A stretch of DNA of 64,000 nucleotides from Amycolatopsis sacchari. GTDB taxonomy: Bacteria; Actinomycetota; Actinomycetes; Mycobacteriales; Pseudonocardiaceae. The DNA is taken from contig NZ_FORP01000002.1 in assembly GCF_900114035.1 (NCBI RefSeq), positions 248,001 through 312,000 on the forward strand, given 5' to 3'. How positions within the stretch are numbered: position 1 is the first letter of the stretch; each line of letters begins with the position of its first letter. Position numbers and translations under genes: made by a program. Of the stretch, positions 19,506 through 28,473 are shown piece by piece. The notes below the pieces were generated by a model. That model saw nothing but the letters and a program-made list of their open reading frames with translations. It had not been told where the DNA came from and did not search any database.

Positions 19506-20229
19506 CGCACTGCGCATGGCGGTCGGCACGCTGACGGCGCTGCCCGTGCCGCCGCCGTCCCGGATCGACCGCCGCGTCGCGGGCGGGGCAATGGTGCTGG
19601 GCCCGGTCGCGGTGCTGCCGCTGGCCGCGTTGGCGGGGCTGGTGCTCTACGCCGGGCAGCTGCTCGGGTTGCCGTCGCTCGCCGTCGCGGGCGTGGCGGT
19701 GGGTGCCGTGGCGCTGGGCAGCCGCGGGCTGCACCTGGACGGCCTGGCCGACACGGCGGACGGCCTCGGCGCTTCGTACGACCGCGCGCGGGCGCTGGAG
19801 ATCATGCGGCGCGGCGATTCCGGGCCGACCGGGGTGGCGGCGCTGGTGCTCGTACTGATCGTCCAATGTGGAGCGATGGCGGCGGCCGGACCGTGGGCGG
19901 GCGCGGCGGCCGTCGTGGTGGGGCGGTGCGTGCTTTCGTTGTGCTGCACGGGGTTCGTGCCGTCGGCGCGGGCGGAAGGGTTGGGCGCGACGGTGTCCGG
20001 CTCGGTGCCGCTGCCACTCGCGGTGGTCGTCTTCGCGCTCGCGGCGGGGTTGTCGGTGTTGCTGCCGGGGCTGCCGTGGTGGCGCGGCCCGCTCGCGGTC
20101 GCCGTGGCGTACGCCGTGGCGGGGGTGCTGTTGTGGCGGTGCGTGCGCAGGCTGGGCGGCATCACCGGGGACGTGCTGGGCGCGTGCGTCGAGGCCGCGA
20201 CGGCCGCGGCGCTGGTGGCGCTGGTCTGA
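19498..20229 (+). CDS. cobS: adenosylcobinamide-GDP ribazoletransferase
   Basis: A 243-residue polytopic membrane protein, the cobalamin synthase that joins adenosylcobinamide-GDP and alpha-ribazole (phosphate). The signature is LHLDGLADTADGLGASYD near residue 82, followed by MRRGDSGPTGVAAL. The N-terminus LDALRMAVGTLTALPVP matches the family if translation starts at TTG 19498, which overlaps cobT by 8 bases. The next candidate is the ATG at 19516, which would trim the conserved start. This completes the nucleotide-loop unit cobU-cobT-cobS. Confidence 0.94.
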   Translation: MLDALRMAVGTLTALPVPPPSRIDRRVAGGAMVLGPVAVLPLAALAGLVLYAGQLLGLPSLAVAGVAVGAVALGSRGLHLDGLADTADGLGASYDRARALEIMRRGDSGPTGVAALVLVLIVQCGAMAAAGPWAGAAAVVVGRCVLSLCCTGFVPSARAEGLGATVSGSVPLPLAVVVFALAAGLSVLLPGLPWWRGPLAVAVAYAVAGVLLWRCVRRLGGITGDVLGACVEAATAAALVALV

Positions 20230-20300
20230 CGGGGGTTGCGGGGAGGGCCGCTGCGGCGGCGCTGGGCTGGCGGGGTTGGGCGGACGGCCGCTGAAGCGCT

Positions 20301-20427
20301 ACCCGCCGCCGGGCTGGCGGCGCCGACCTGACGGCTGCCGGGGCGGCCCGCTCCTCCGCCGATGCCCGCCGCGCTGGTAGCGCTCGCCTGGCCGCCCGCA
20401 CCACCCGCCGCCGGGCTGGCGGCGCCG
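20301..20427. repeat. paired 25-base direct repeats in GC-rich spacer
   Basis: A 25-base sequence (starts ACCCGCCGCC, ends GGCGGCGCCG) occurs at 20301-20325 and again at 20403-20427. Each copy contains the hairpin GCCGCC-GGGCT-GGCGGC. The whole spacer 20230-20488 between the convergent cobS and GntR genes is low in complexity and codes for nothing recognisable; the hairpins may serve as terminators. Confidence 0.7.
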
Positions 20428-20488
20428 GCTTGATGGCGGCCATGCCGCCGAGGCCACCGCGCCGCCGACGGCCACCGCGCCTGAAGCC

Positions 20489-21220
20489 CTACCCCTCCGC
20501 GCGGTCCACGGCGTGGCGCAGCGCGTGCTCGGTGATCCGGAAGTGCTCCCGCGCCACGGCGGCCGCCGCGTCCGGGTCGCTGTTCGTGATGGCCTCCACC
20601 AAGGCCCGGTGCTGCGGCAAGGCCATCTCCCGCAACTCCGGCGTGAACGGCTCGTGGCTGATGCCGAGGCTCACCTGCGCCAGCAGCTGACGGCTGAGAT
20701 CCGCGAGCGGTGGGTTGTGCGCCGCCGTGGCGATGCTGCGGTGGAGTTCCACGTCCGCGGCCCGCGCGCTCACCCCGTCCCGCGCCTCCTCGTACCGCCG
20801 GAGCGCCCCGAGGATCGCCGCGTCGTCCTCCAGCGTGTGCCGTTCCGCGGCGGTGCGGGCGATCAGCGACTCGATGAGCCGCCGCAGGTCGAACAGTTCC
20901 TCCAGCTGGTCCCAGTCCTTGCCGAGCAGATCGCGCACCACGCCCGCGGTCCGCTCGCCCCAGTCCTGCCGCACGAACGAACCGCCGGTGCGGCCACGCC
21001 GGATTTCGACGTACCCCGCCTCCCGCAGGTCCGCGAGCGCCGCTCGCACCGTCACGCGGCTCACGGCCAGCATGTCGGCCAGGTCCCGTTCGGCCGGCAG
21101 GCGTTCCCCCGCCGAATAGTCACCGACGGCGATGGCGGCGATCAACCGGTCGGCGACGGCCTTGGCCGCGGACACCGGTTGGACGGGCGTCGACAACTCG
21201 CGCTCTTCGGACACCCGCAC
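20489..21220 (-). CDS. GntR/FadR-family transcriptional regulator
   Basis: A 243-residue regulator. The N-terminal winged helix-turn-helix runs from VADRLIAAIAVGDYSAGERLP through LAVSRVTVRAALADLREAGYVE and the wing RRGRTGGSFV. The C-terminal all-helical FadR (FCD) domain has LFDLRRLIESLIA, a metal-site type DVELHRSIATAAHNP and PQHRALVEAI. FCD members usually sense carboxylic acids. Start is a GTG at 21220. It is divergent from a peptidase/permease pair, with repeated GAGTACC elements between, and is the obvious candidate to control them. Confidence 0.88.
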   Translation of the reverse strand: MRVSEERELSTPVQPVSAAKAVADRLIAAIAVGDYSAGERLPAERDLADMLAVSRVTVRAALADLREAGYVEIRRGRTGGSFVRQDWGERTAGVVRDLLGKDWDQLEELFDLRRLIESLIARTAAERHTLEDDAAILGALRRYEEARDGVSARAADVELHRSIATAAHNPPLADLSRQLLAQVSLGISHEPFTPELREMALPQHRALVEAITNSDPDAAAAVAREHFRITEHALRHAVDRAEG

Positions 21221-21240
21221 ATCGTAAATTCCAGATTAAA

Positions 21241-21270
21241 GGTATAGCTTGAGTACCTTTGCGGAGTACC
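21241..21270. promoter_or_regulatory. candidate operator between GntR gene and peptidase gene
   Basis: GAGTACC occurs twice (21251-21257 and 21264-21270), 13 bases apart, and the first copy forms GGTA-N9-TACC with 21241-21244. This is the only AT-richer stretch in the divergent gap, so it is a likely promoter and regulator site. Confidence 0.4.
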
Positions 21271-21279
21271 CTACCCGCC

Positions 21280-22170
21280 ATGGTCCCCTCCACCACCGGC
21301 TTCGCCCCCTTCCGCGACTACCGCACCTGGTACCGGATCACCGGCGAACTCGGCTCCGGCGTGCCGCTCGTCGTGCTCCACGGCGGGCCCGGCTGCACCC
21401 ACAACTACGTGCTGAGCATCGCGGGCCTGGCGAACCGGCACCGGGCCGTCGTCCACTACGACCAGCTCGGCTGCGGCGAATCCACCCGGCTGCGGGACGC
21501 CGAACCGGGTTTCTGGACCGTCGAGCTGTTCCTCGAAGAGCTCGGCAACCTCCTGACCCACCTCGGCATCGCGGACGAGTACGACGTCCTCGGGCAGTCG
21601 TGGGGCGGGATGCTCGCCGCCGAACACGCCGTGCGGAAACCCGCCGGACTGCGCAGGCTCGTCATCGCCGACTCGCCCGCGTCGATGCGCGACTGGACCG
21701 CGGCGGCCGAAAAGCTCCGCGCGGAGCTGCCCGGCGACGTCCGCGAGACCCTCGAACGGTACGAAGCCGCCGAGGACTACGAGAACCCCGAATACAAGGC
21801 GGCGACGGACGTCTTCTACGCGCGGCACGTCTGCCGGATCGTGCCGAACCCACCGGAGGTCCAGCGCACCAACGAGGCGCTGGCCGAGGACCCGACGGTC
21901 TACCGCGCGATGAACGGCCCCAACGAGTTCCACGTCATCGGTTCGCTGCGCGACTGGAGCGTCATCGACCGGCTGCCGGCGGTGGAGGTGCCGACGCTCG
22001 TGGTCAACGGCCGGTACGACGAGGCCACCGACGACTGTGTCCGGCCCTACCTGGAAAGGATTCCGGACGTTCGTCATCACCGTTTCGAAAACTCCTCCCA
22101 CATGCCGCACGTGGAGGAGCAGGATGCCTACCTGGAGATCGTCGGCGCGTTTCTGGAGGCGGAGAAATGA
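21280..22170 (+). CDS. proline iminopeptidase-family hydrolase
   Basis: A 296-residue S33-family alpha/beta hydrolase. Typical features are HGGPGCTHNY (residues 34-43, oxyanion hole), YDQLGCGES (60-68) and the nucleophile Ser107 in GQSWGG; the catalytic histidine should be in ENSSHMPHVEE near the C-terminus. The family removes N-terminal proline or other residues from short peptides or amides. The permease gene starts within its stop codon (ATGA), so imported substrate and hydrolysis are probably linked. Confidence 0.88.
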   Translation: MVPSTTGFAPFRDYRTWYRITGELGSGVPLVVLHGGPGCTHNYVLSIAGLANRHRAVVHYDQLGCGESTRLRDAEPGFWTVELFLEELGNLLTHLGIADEYDVLGQSWGGMLAAEHAVRKPAGLRRLVIADSPASMRDWTAAAEKLRAELPGDVRETLERYEAAEDYENPEYKAATDVFYARHVCRIVPNPPEVQRTNEALAEDPTVYRAMNGPNEFHVIGSLRDWSVIDRLPAVEVPTLVVNGRYDEATDDCVRPYLERIPDVRHHRFENSSHMPHVEEQDAYLEIVGAFLEAEK

Positions 22171-23561
22171 GTGAACCCGAACTCCACAGGTTCGGCTACC
22201 AGCAGGAACTCCGGCGCACGATGACCGTGCGCGACCTGGTCGTGTACGGCATGGTCTTCATGGTCCCGATCGCGCCGTTCTCGATCTTCGGTTCGGTGTT
22301 CGACGGCTCGTCGGGCATGGTGCCGCTGACCTACGTCATCGGCTGGGTCGCGATGATCTTCACCGCGATCAGCTACCGCGAAATGTCCCGCGCCTTCCCG
22401 ATCGCCGGCTCGGTCTACTCCTACGCCGGCCGCGGCATCGCCCAGCCCGCGGGATTCCTGGCCGGCTGGGCGATCCTGCTCGACTACCTCCTCGTGCCCA
22501 CGCTGCTCTACGTCATCGGCGCGCAGGCCATGGCCAACGTCGTGCCCGGCGTGCCGCAGTGGGCGTGGATCGTGTTGTTCGTCCTGCTCAACACCCTGAT
22601 CAACCTGCGGGGCATCGAGACGACGGCGACGGCGAACAAGGTGTTCCTCTACGCGCAGCTGCTCGTGCTGGCGGCGTTCGTGGTGCTCGCGGTCATCGGC
22701 ATCAGCCGCGGCTCGGGTGGGGCGCACTGGTCGGGCACGCCGTTCTTCAACTCCGCCGAGTTCTCACCGTCCCTGGTGTTCGGGGCGTTGTCGATCGCGG
22801 TGTTGTCGTTCCTCGGGTTCGACGCGATTTCCACGATGTCCGAGGAGGTCACGGGCGGTTCGCGGGTGATCGGCCGGGCCACGCTGCTGGCGCTGACGCT
22901 CGTCGCCGTGCTGTTCGTCGTGCAGACGTACCTCGCGGCGCTGCTGGTACCGGGCAAGACGCAGTTCGAGAGCGACGACGCGGCCAACAACGCGTTCTAC
23001 GACATTTCGAACCTCATCGGCGGGCGGACGTTCGAGATCGTCGTGGCGCTGGCCGTCGCGATCGGGACGGCGATCGCGAACTCGCTCGTCGCGCAGGCGG
23101 CGACATCGCGGCTGCTGTTCTCGATGGCCCGTGACGGGCAGCTGCCGCGGTTCCTGCGCCACGTGCACCCGGTGCGCCGCGTGCCGGAGAAGGCCATCCT
23201 GCTCGTCGCGGGGATTTCCCTGGTGCTGGGCCTGTTCCTGGTCGGGCAGATCGCGCTGCTGTCGTCCCTGGTGAACTTCGGCGCGTTGTTCTCGTTCCTG
23301 CTGCTGCACGTTTCGGTGGTGTCGCACTACCTGTTCCGGCGGCGGGACCGGAACTTCGGGCTGCACCTCGTCGTGCCGCTGATCGGGTTCGTGATCATCG
23401 GGTACGTGCTGGTCAACGCCGACATCCACGCGAAGGTCGGCGGGCTGGTGTGGCTGGCGATCGGGGTGCTGATCCTGGTGTTCTTCAAGGTGACCGGGCG
23501 GTCGGCGAACCTCACGCCGGCAGAAGGCGAGCCAGCACCCGGAGAAAAGCAGTCGTCGTAG
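22167..23561 (+). CDS. APC-family amino acid permease
   Basis: A 464-residue transporter with about 12 transmembrane helices. The APC consensus is seen in helix 1 (DLVVYGMVFMVPIAPFSIFG), FPIAGSVYSYAGRGI, FLGFDAISTMSEEV near residue 215 and ATSRLLFSMARDGQLP near residue 315. Coupling to an iminopeptidase and a GntR regulator suggests import of an amino acid, short peptide or amine. Its last 50 bases overlap the convergent cobC gene. Confidence 0.9.
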   Translation: MSEPELHRFGYQQELRRTMTVRDLVVYGMVFMVPIAPFSIFGSVFDGSSGMVPLTYVIGWVAMIFTAISYREMSRAFPIAGSVYSYAGRGIAQPAGFLAGWAILLDYLLVPTLLYVIGAQAMANVVPGVPQWAWIVLFVLLNTLINLRGIETTATANKVFLYAQLLVLAAFVVLAVIGISRGSGGAHWSGTPFFNSAEFSPSLVFGALSIAVLSFLGFDAISTMSEEVTGGSRVIGRATLLALTLVAVLFVVQTYLAALLVPGKTQFESDDAANNAFYDISNLIGGRTFEIVVALAVAIGTAIANSLVAQAATSRLLFSMARDGQLPRFLRHVHPVRRVPEKAILLVAGISLVLGLFLVGQIALLSSLVNFGALFSFLLLHVSVVSHYLFRRRDRNFGLHLVVPLIGFVIIGYVLVNADIHAKVGGLVWLAIGVLILVFFKVTGRSANLTPAEGEPAPGEKQSS

Positions 23562-24531
23562 CCTCGTCGCGCACGGCGAGCCGCAGGTGGTCGCCGTCCA
23601 GCCCGGGGAACGTGTCACCCCGGCGGACGGCGTACCCCTGTTCACGCAGCCGCTCGCGGATGCCCTGTGCCCCAGGGATTTTCACCAGCACGAACGGGGC
23701 ACGGGGCTCACCGAGCACTTCGACGCCGAGTTCCCGCAACCCCGCGACGAGCCGCTCGCGGTCGCGTTCGGCGGCGATGGCGAGCTTGTCGGCCTCGTCG
23801 AGCGCGGCCGGGCGGCAACAGGCGACGACGGCCCGCGCCGCGAGGGTCGAAGCCGACCACGGCGGCTGCACGGCCTTCAGCCGCCGCACCACGTCGGGTT
23901 CGGCCAGCAGGTAGCCCGCCCGCAACCCGGCGATCCCCCACGTCTTCGTGAGGCTGCGCAACACGACGAGCCCGGGAAGCGCTTTCCCGGCCAGCGACTC
24001 CGGCTCACCCGGGACCGCGTCGAGGAACGCTTCGTCGACGACCACCACCCGGCCGGGACGCAGCAACGCTTCGAGCGTGGCGGCGGGGTGCAGCACGGAC
24101 GTCGGGTTCGTGGGATTGCCGGCGAACACCAAGTCGGCGTCTTCGGGCACCAGCGCGGGATCGAGCGTGAAATCCGGCCGCAGCACCACCCGCCTCGGCT
24201 CGTGCCCGGCGGCCCGCAGCGCGGCCTCGGGTTCGGTGAACTGCGGGTGCACGACGACGGCGTTCCGGTCGCGGAAAGCCGTGGCCAGCAAGGTGAAGGC
24301 CTCCGCGGCACCGGCCGTGACCAGCACGTCGTCGGGACGGCGCCCGTGCCGTGCGGCGACGGCTTCGGTGGCCGCGGTGGGATCGGGATACGCGGCCAGG
24401 TCACCCAAGGCCTCGGCCAGCTCGCGTCGCAACCATTCCGGCGGCTCGGGCAGGCGGACGTTCACCGCCAGGTCGACCAGGCCGTCACCGACCTCGCGAT
24501 CCCCGTGGTGGTGCAGGTCGTAGTCAGCCAT
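23512..24531 (-). CDS. cobC: CobC-type PLP-dependent aminotransferase/decarboxylase of the B12 pathway
   Basis: A 339-residue fold-type I PLP enzyme related to CobC/CobD of B12 synthesis and to the actinobacterial Rv2231c group. Visible features: LRRELAEALGDLAAYPDP, TAGAAEAFTLLA, FAGNPTNPTSVL, VVVDEAFLDAV and the PLP lysine in SLTKTWGIAGLRAGY. In other bacteria homologues make (R)-1-amino-2-propanol phosphate from threonine phosphate. It overlaps cobB by 8 bases and is last in the riboswitch-led chelatase operon, which supports a B12 role. Confidence 0.85.
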   Translation of the reverse strand: MADYDLHHHGDREVGDGLVDLAVNVRLPEPPEWLRRELAEALGDLAAYPDPTAATEAVAARHGRRPDDVLVTAGAAEAFTLLATAFRDRNAVVVHPQFTEPEAALRAAGHEPRRVVLRPDFTLDPALVPEDADLVFAGNPTNPTSVLHPAATLEALLRPGRVVVVDEAFLDAVPGEPESLAGKALPGLVVLRSLTKTWGIAGLRAGYLLAEPDVVRRLKAVQPPWSASTLAARAVVACCRPAALDEADKLAIAAERDRERLVAGLRELGVEVLGEPRAPFVLVKIPGAQGIRERLREQGYAVRRGDTFPGLDGDHLRLAVRDEATTTAFLRVLARLLPA

Positions 24532-25852
24532 GCCGGTGCACCGCGGCCGCGAACCGCCGCGCGAGCGACGGGTGCCCCGCCCAGTGGACGTGCAGGTACG
24601 AGGCGTGGAGCGTCGGCGTCGCGAAGCCCTCGGCCTTGCCGTCCCACTCCCACGCGGGCGCTTTCCCGTGGCGTGGCAGGACCTCCGTGCGGTGGAACTC
24701 GTGCCCCGTCACGCGGTCTCCCGTCTCGCCGAGCAGGTGCGGCTGGGGCGCCACCGCACGCCGGTAGCCGAGCGCACCGCGTTTCGTCATGCGTGCCACC
24801 GCGTCGAGCGCGCCGACCATCGGCTGCCCGTCGAGTTCCCGGCACAGGTACAGCAACCCGGCGCACTCCGCGACCACCGGCATTCCACTGTGGACAGCGG
24901 CAGCGATCTCCTCGCGCAACGGCGCGTTCGCGGACAGCTCCTCGACGTGCACCTCCGGGAACCCGCCGCCGAAGTACAGCCCCGCGCAACCCTCCGGCAA
25001 CGCCTTGTCCTGCAACGGATCCACGTCCACCACATCGACGCCGAGCGCCACCAGCAGTTCCACGGTCTCGGTGTAGCGGAACGTGAACGCTTCCCCGGCC
25101 GCCGCGGCCACGACCTTCCGTGGCCCATCCCACGAAGCTCCGGGTGACCACGGCTGTCCGCCCAACCGCGAAGCCCCCCGCGCCACCCGCACAATCGCTT
25201 CCAGATCCACGCCCTCACTGATCCATGCCGCGAGCTTCGGCAGCAGCCGCTGCGACTCCGCCGCCCGCTCGGCGACCGGCACCAGCCCGAGGTGACGGCT
25301 CGGCGCGTGGATGTCCTCGGTGCGCCGCAACGCTCCCAGCACGGGAATGCCCGTCGGCGCGAGCGCGGCGCGGATCTCGTCCTCGTGCCGCTGCGAGCCG
25401 AGCTTGTTGAGGATCACCCCGGCGAGCCGGAGGCGCGGGTCGTACGTCGCGAAGCCCAGCACCGTCGCGGCGACGCTGCGGCTCGCCGCGCTCGCGTCCA
25501 CCACGAGGACGACGGGCGCGTCCAGCAGCCGCGCGACGTGCGCGGTCGACGCGAAGCCTTCGGTGCCCAGCGCACCGTCGAACAGGCCCATCACGCCCTC
25601 GATCACGGCGAGTTCGCCCGCCCCGTGCAGCAGCAACGGGACGAGCAGTTCTTCGCTCTGCAGGAAGGGATCCAGGTTGCGAGGCGGGCGCCCGGTCGCG
25701 AGCGCGTGGTAGCTCGGGTCGATGAAATCCGGGCCCACCTTGTGCCCGGACACGTCGATCCCGCGTGCCCGCAGCGCCGCCATCAGCCCGGCCGCGACGG
25801 TGGTCTTGCCGTGTCCGGAGCCGGGGGCCGCGATGACGACCCTGGCTACCAT
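24524..25852 (-). CDS. cobB: cobyrinate/hydrogenobyrinate a,c-diamide synthase
   Basis: A 442-residue CobB/CbiA, which amidates the a and c side chains. The P-loop is GSGHGKTTVA near residue 11, followed by KVGPDFIDPSYHALATG (a family signature) and VIEGVMGLFDG. The C-terminal glutaminase half has FGGGFPEVHVEEL and the nucleophile cysteine in VVAECAGLLYL, with GHEFHRTE near the end. I chose the ATG at 25852, which overlaps cobO by 7 bases; a longer frame adds only Arg/Gly-rich sequence. Confidence 0.96.
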   Translation of the reverse strand: MVARVVIAAPGSGHGKTTVAAGLMAALRARGIDVSGHKVGPDFIDPSYHALATGRPPRNLDPFLQSEELLVPLLLHGAGELAVIEGVMGLFDGALGTEGFASTAHVARLLDAPVVLVVDASAASRSVAATVLGFATYDPRLRLAGVILNKLGSQRHEDEIRAALAPTGIPVLGALRRTEDIHAPSRHLGLVPVAERAAESQRLLPKLAAWISEGVDLEAIVRVARGASRLGGQPWSPGASWDGPRKVVAAAAGEAFTFRYTETVELLVALGVDVVDVDPLQDKALPEGCAGLYFGGGFPEVHVEELSANAPLREEIAAAVHSGMPVVAECAGLLYLCRELDGQPMVGALDAVARMTKRGALGYRRAVAPQPHLLGETGDRVTGHEFHRTEVLPRHGKAPAWEWDGKAEGFATPTLHASYLHVHWAGHPSLARRFAAAVHRHG

Positions 25853-26460
25853 TCGATCCCCCGCTGGCCCTTCTGCCCGGCGTCCATGGGGTGCTTGACC
25901 TTCGTCATCTCGACCACGAGGTCCGCGGCCTCGACGAGTTCCGGCGCCGCGTCGCGGCCGGTGATCACGACGTGCTGCCGGCCCGGCCGGTCCCGGATCG
26001 TCTCCACGACGTCGGAAACGTCGATCCAGCCCCACTTCAGGGGATAGGTGAACTCGTCCAGCACGTAGAAGTCGTGGCGCTCCTCGGCCAGGCGCCGCTT
26101 GATCTCGGCCCAGCCCTCACGGGCGTTCGCGGCGTGGTCTTCCTCCGAGCCCGCCTTGCGGGACCAGCTCCAGCCCTCGCCCATCTTGTGCCACTCGACG
26201 GGCCCGCCCTGCCCGGTGCTCTCGTGCAGCTCGCCGAGCGCCTGGAAAGCGCTCTCCTCGCCCACCCGCCACTTCGCGGACTTGACGAACTGGAACACGC
26301 CGATGGACCAGCCCTGGTTCCACGCCCGCAGCGCCATCCCGAACGCGGCCGTGGACTTGCCCTTCATCGGTCCGGTGTGGACGGCGAAGACCGGGCGGTT
26401 GCGGCGCTGGCGCGTGGTCAGGCCGTCGTCCGGCACGACCTCCGGCTTGCCCTGTGGCAT
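25846..26460 (-). CDS. cobO: cob(I)yrinic acid a,c-diamide adenosyltransferase
   Basis: A 204-residue CobO/BtuR-type enzyme, which transfers the adenosyl group of ATP to the corrinoid cobalt. The unusual P-loop GPMKGKSTAAFG is at about residue 30. FQFVKSAKWRVGEES, HKMGEGWSW, YVLDEFTYPLKWGW and VVITGRDAAPELVEAAD are conserved in the family. Its ATG shares a base with the stop codon of the chelatase gene (ATGA), placing it second in the operon. Confidence 0.96.
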   Translation of the reverse strand: MPQGKPEVVPDDGLTTRQRRNRPVFAVHTGPMKGKSTAAFGMALRAWNQGWSIGVFQFVKSAKWRVGEESAFQALGELHESTGQGGPVEWHKMGEGWSWSRKAGSEEDHAANAREGWAEIKRRLAEERHDFYVLDEFTYPLKWGWIDVSDVVETIRDRPGRQHVVITGRDAAPELVEAADLVVEMTKVKHPMDAGQKGQRGIEW

Positions 26461-28400
26461 CAGGCGGCCCTCCCCAGCCGGGATTTCACGGCGCTGGTCA
26501 GCGAATCCGCGGCGACCTCGCCGAGCGGCACGTGTTCCGCGCCGAGGTGCTCGGCCAGTTCGGCGGCGAGCCCGAGCCGCATCCGGCCGGACTCGCAGTC
26601 CATCACCACCGCCGTCACGCCGGCCAGCAGCTCGGCCGCGGCATGCGAGCGGCGTACGGCGTCGGGCCCGCTCGTGGCGCGGCCGTCCGTGACGACGACG
26701 AGCAGCGGGCGGCGGCGCGGGTCACGCAACTCCTCCACGCGCAGCACCCTCGCCGCCTCCAGCAGTCCTTCCGCCAACGGCGTGCGGCCGCCGGTCGGCA
26801 GCGCCTCCAGCCGGGCCGCGGCGGCCTCGACACTGATCGTCGGCGGCAGTGCGAGTTCCGCGCCCTGCGCCCGGAAGGTGACCAGCCCGACCTTGTCCCG
26901 CCGCTGGTAGGCGTCGAGCAGCAGCGACAACACAGCGGTCTTCACCTCGCGCATCCGCGACCGCGCGCCCATCGAGCCCGACGCGTCCACGCAGAACAAC
27001 ACGAGGTTGCCCTCGTTGCCCTCGCGCCGCGCGTAGCGCAGATCTCCCTTGCGCAGCACCAATCCCGGACCGGACCGGCCACGGCCGCGCTGGTGCGGCG
27101 CGGCGGAACGCAGTGTGGCGACGAGGTGCGGCTTGCCCTCCCGGACGCTCGGCGGCTGCACACCGATGGTGCGGCCGGATTCGGTGATCGCCCGCGACCG
27201 GCGGCCACGCTCGCCCTCACCGACTCCGGCGACGCGGAACAGCCTGGCCTTGAACGGTTTCCCCGCTCCCGCACGCTGTTCACCGCCGCCCTGTTGCCCG
27301 GCCGTCGGGGTCTGCCCGCCGTCGCCGCCTTCCGGCGGGGCCTCCGACGGCGCCTCGGAACCCGAACCGGGGCCGTCGTCGTCCGGCTCCGGCGGCTCGG
27401 CGTCCCGCAGGGCCTGTTCCAGCTGCTCCTCGTCGATCCCCGGCGCGTCGAAGGGGTTGCGGCGACGCCGGTGCGGCAACGCCAGCCGCGCGGCGACACG
27501 GATGTCCTCGGTGGACACTTCCGTGCGCCCGGCCCACGCCGCGTGCGCGACGGCCGTCCGCGCGGTGACGATGTCCGCCCGCATCCCGTCCACGTCGAAC
27601 GAGGCGCAGACCTCCGCGATCTGCCGCAGCGCGTCGTCGGTCAGCTCCACGGACGGCAGCAGCTTCTGCGCCGCCTGGATCTCGGCGGCCAGCGCGGCGT
27701 CCTCCTCGGCGTAGCGGCCGGCGAAACCGTCCGGGTCCGCCTCGTACGCCAGGCGCCGCCGGATCACCTCCGCGCGCTGCCCGGGATCACGGCTGGAGGC
27801 GACCTCGACGGTCAGCCCGAACCGGTCGAGCAGCTGCGGCCGCAGCTCGCCCTCCTCGGGGTTCATGGTGCCGATCAACACGAAGCGCGCCGCGTGCGAG
27901 ACCGAGACGCCCTCGCGCTCGACCGTCGCGCGGCCCATCGCCGCGGCGTCGAGCAGCGTGTCGACGAGGTGGTCGTGCAGCAGGTTGACCTCGTCCACGT
28001 ACAGCAGGCCGCGGTGCGCGGCCGCGAGCAGGCCCGGCTGGTAGTCGGTGACGCCCTCGGCCAGCGCGCGCTCCAGGTTCAGGGAGCCGACCACGCGGTC
28101 CTCGGCCGCGCCGACGGGCAGCTCGACCAGGCGCGCGGGGCGGCGCGTCGCGGCGGCACCGGTGTGCGGACCGTCGGGGCAGACGGGATCGGGGCGCGCG
28201 GGGTCACACGAGAAGCGGCAGCCCTCGACGACGTCCACCTCCGGCAGCAGCCCGGCGAGCGCGCGGACCATCGTGGACTTCGCCGTGCCCTTCTCGCCCC
28301 GCACGAGCACGCCGCCGATCGCGGGTGAGATGGCCGACAGCACGAGCGCGAGCCGCAGATCCGGCATCCCGACGACGGCGGTGAACGGATACGGCCTCAA
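26460..28400 (-). CDS. fused ChlI/ChlD-type magnesium/cobalt chelatase subunit
   Basis: A 646-residue protein joining an AAA+ ATPase and a von Willebrand A domain. The AAA+ part has GEKGTAKSTMV (Walker A), LLYVDEVNLL (Walker B) and IGTMNPEEGELRPQLLDRFG (sensor region). A Pro/Gly/Glu-rich linker lies around residues 330-400. The C-terminal domain has the MIDAS motif DASGSMGARS and the later GGRTPLAEG threonine. It likely replaces separate CobS and CobT subunits as ATPase partner of CobN in cobalt insertion. TTG start at 28400 is chosen for its AAGGAG ribosome site 8 bases upstream. A cobalamin riboswitch precedes it. Confidence 0.9.
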   Translation of the reverse strand: MRPYPFTAVVGMPDLRLALVLSAISPAIGGVLVRGEKGTAKSTMVRALAGLLPEVDVVEGCRFSCDPARPDPVCPDGPHTGAAATRRPARLVELPVGAAEDRVVGSLNLERALAEGVTDYQPGLLAAAHRGLLYVDEVNLLHDHLVDTLLDAAAMGRATVEREGVSVSHAARFVLIGTMNPEEGELRPQLLDRFGLTVEVASSRDPGQRAEVIRRRLAYEADPDGFAGRYAEEDAALAAEIQAAQKLLPSVELTDDALRQIAEVCASFDVDGMRADIVTARTAVAHAAWAGRTEVSTEDIRVAARLALPHRRRRNPFDAPGIDEEQLEQALRDAEPPEPDDDGPGSGSEAPSEAPPEGGDGGQTPTAGQQGGGEQRAGAGKPFKARLFRVAGVGEGERGRRSRAITESGRTIGVQPPSVREGKPHLVATLRSAAPHQRGRGRSGPGLVLRKGDLRYARREGNEGNLVLFCVDASGSMGARSRMREVKTAVLSLLLDAYQRRDKVGLVTFRAQGAELALPPTISVEAAAARLEALPTGGRTPLAEGLLEAARVLRVEELRDPRRRPLLVVVTDGRATSGPDAVRRSHAAAELLAGVTAVVMDCESGRMRLGLAAELAEHLGAEHVPLGEVAADSLTSAVKSRLGRAA

Positions 28401-28473
28401 GGGAGAACTCCTTCGCCACGCGCGGGTGTCCTCGCCCGCTCGAACAGGGCACGTGCCGCACCGGCACGCAACG

